From: Bdellovibrionales bacterium
GTDB taxonomy: Bacteria; Bdellovibrionota_G; JALEGL01; JAGRAY01
NCBI GenBank assembly: GCA_020434375.1
Contig: JAGRAY010000103.1
Coordinates: 1-6,364, forward strand
Reading direction: 5' to 3'
DNA: 6,364 bases
Shown: positions 5,479-6,364 of the stretch, one piece after another
Layout of the letters: the number at the start of each line of letters is the position of its first letter
Numbering within the stretch: position 1 is the first letter of the stretch
Program-made: the position numbers and the translations under genes
The notes under the pieces: model-generated
Told to the model about the DNA's origin: nothing
The model's database searches: none
Seen by the model: the letters and a program-made list of their open reading frames with translations, nothing else

Positions 5479-6364
5479 CTACGTAAATTCATTTAATATA
5501 ATTTTTCCAATATTTTGATTGGCCTCCATAGTTTTGTGTGCCTCTGCAGCATTCGCAAAGGGAAATGTCTTATAAACAATAGGTTCTAATAATTTTTTTT
5601 CAAAAAGTGGATTAGCAAACGCCAGAAAATCGGCCACAAGTTTTGCTTTGTACTCCAATGATCTTGGAAAAAGCGTTGTTCCAATGACTGTTGGCCATTT
5701 AAGATAAAAATCTGACAGATTAAAATCCTTAACATGGTCTCCACTTAAAGCGCCATACAAAACTATTCGTCCACCCTGCTTGAGTGTGCGTATGTTTTGA
5801 TGCCAGTAAGCTTGACCAACACAATCCAAAATAACGTCAATGCCCTGATTATTCGTCAAGTCTAAGATCTCTTTGTCAAATATAGTCTCATATCGGAGAA
5901 TTGCATGCTTCGCACCAAGCTTTTGGCAATAGGCCGCCTTTTCTTTGCTCCCGACCGTAACAATCGAGTGTGCTCCCATTTGTTTAACTATTTGTATAGC
6001 AGCAGTTCCAATACCGCTGGCCCCCGCATGAATCAGAACAGTCTCGAGGGGCTGAACATGACTAATCCAATTTATCAGTTGAAAGGCCGTTAGAAACACT
6101 TCAGGGATTGCGGCCATTTCTTCAAATGATAAATGATTGGGAAGCGAAAAAGCTAGAGATTCATGCGCAACGGCCCACTGGGCGTAGCCACCACCATTAA
6201 GAAGAGCCGCTACGCGATCACCCGAACTCCATCGTGTAACCTGGTCTCCCACCTTATCCACAATACCAGAGACCTCGACCCCCAAAATTGGGCTCGCGCC
6301 AGGTGGCAATTTGTATTTCCCAGCGCGAATCAAACAGTCCGCACGATTAACTCCCGAAGCGTGA
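5479..6364 (-). CDS. NADPH:quinone oxidoreductase, PIG3-type zinc-free MDR family (5' end outside window)
   Basis: The frame is open from the stop at 5479-5481 to the right edge, giving 294 codons. TTG 6331-6333 is not the start: the codons before it read HASGVNRADC, the normal continuation of this family (VNRAD followed by a GKY...PPGAS segment). Family length is about 325-335, so roughly 35 residues are missing. Counting from that Leu as 1, the segment GKYKLPPGASPILGVEVSG is at 5-23, NGGGYAQWAVAHESL at 46-60, the PEVFLTAFQ signature at 77-85, and the NADP-binding HAGASGIGTAAIQ at 102-114. The end NQNIGKIIL at 272-280 closes the fold. No cysteine cluster for structural zinc and no catalytic zinc ligands are seen, as expected for the quinone oxidoreductase branch of the medium-chain dehydrogenase superfamily. 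It likely reduces quinones or enals with NADPH in the cytoplasm. Substrate and regulation cannot be judged here. Confidence 0.93.
   Translation of the reverse strand, partial: HASGVNRADCLIRAGKYKLPPGASPILGVEVSGIVDKVGDQVTRWSSGDRVAALLNGGGYAQWAVAHESLAFSLPNHLSFEEMAAIPEVFLTAFQLINWISHVQPLETVLIHAGASGIGTAAIQIVKQMGAHSIVTVGSKEKAAYCQKLGAKHAILRYETIFDKEILDLTNNQGIDVILDCVGQAYWHQNIRTLKQGGRIVLYGALSGDHVKDFNLSDFYLKWPTVIGTTLFPRSLEYKAKLVADFLAFANPLFEKKLLEPIVYKTFPFANAAEAHKTMEANQNIGKIILNEFT

Noticed and set aside
5243..5518. A 91-residue plus-strand frame starting at GTG 5243
   Set aside because: It overlaps the well-supported small membrane protein in another frame, has implausible composition, and runs into the oxidoreductase gene.
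6331..6333. TTG as the start of the quinone oxidoreductase
   Set aside because: The upstream codons continue the family sequence (ASGVNRAD), so the true start is beyond the right edge.

Overview
The window looks like ordinary chromosomal DNA of a moderately AT-rich Gram-negative (diderm) bacterium. The diderm call rests on an outer-membrane beta-barrel protein with a signal peptide and a C-terminal phenylalanine, and on a type IV pilin-like N-terminus on another protein. The style of the genes (pilin-like 'GSALVxx' leaders, TTG starts, small orphan metabolic genes) would fit Bdellovibrionota or a neighbouring deltaproteobacterial-type lineage. That placement is a guess, because no marker gene is present. 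There are no RNA genes, transposons, CRISPR arrays or prophage genes.

Layout, left to right. Positions 1-169 are a gene-poor leader. Positions 170-1570 (+) encode a secreted pilin-like protein with a probable beta-propeller. It converges with, and overlaps by 4 bp, an outer-membrane barrel gene (1567-2166, -). That gene lies 22 bp downstream of a COG2509-type FAD-dependent dehydrogenase gene (2189-3778, -), so the two probably form one transcript. A divergent promoter region (3779-3980) separates them from a single-domain CbiX/SirB chelatase (3981-4379, +). The chelatase converges with a TM_helix-type mechanosensitive-channel-like gene that lacks the MscS beta domain (4408-5073, -). A second divergent region (5074-5249) leads to a 68-residue three-helix membrane protein (5250-5456, +). 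That gene converges with a PIG3-type NADPH:quinone oxidoreductase (5479 to the right edge, -), whose N-terminus is outside the window.

The genes do not form one recognisable pathway. The only clear co-transcription unit is FAD protein plus barrel. All other neighbours are convergent or divergent single genes, and the three convergent junctions are 4 bp overlapping, 28 bp and 22 bp, with no convincing intrinsic terminator in any of them. The most unusual item is the 466-residue protein at the left: a prepilin-like leader and helix joined to about six blade-like repeats with paired cysteines. The small membrane protein, the beta-domain-less channel homologue, and a 13-bp sequence shared by the two divergent intergenic regions are second-tier points of interest. 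I did not find a convincing new multi-gene system.
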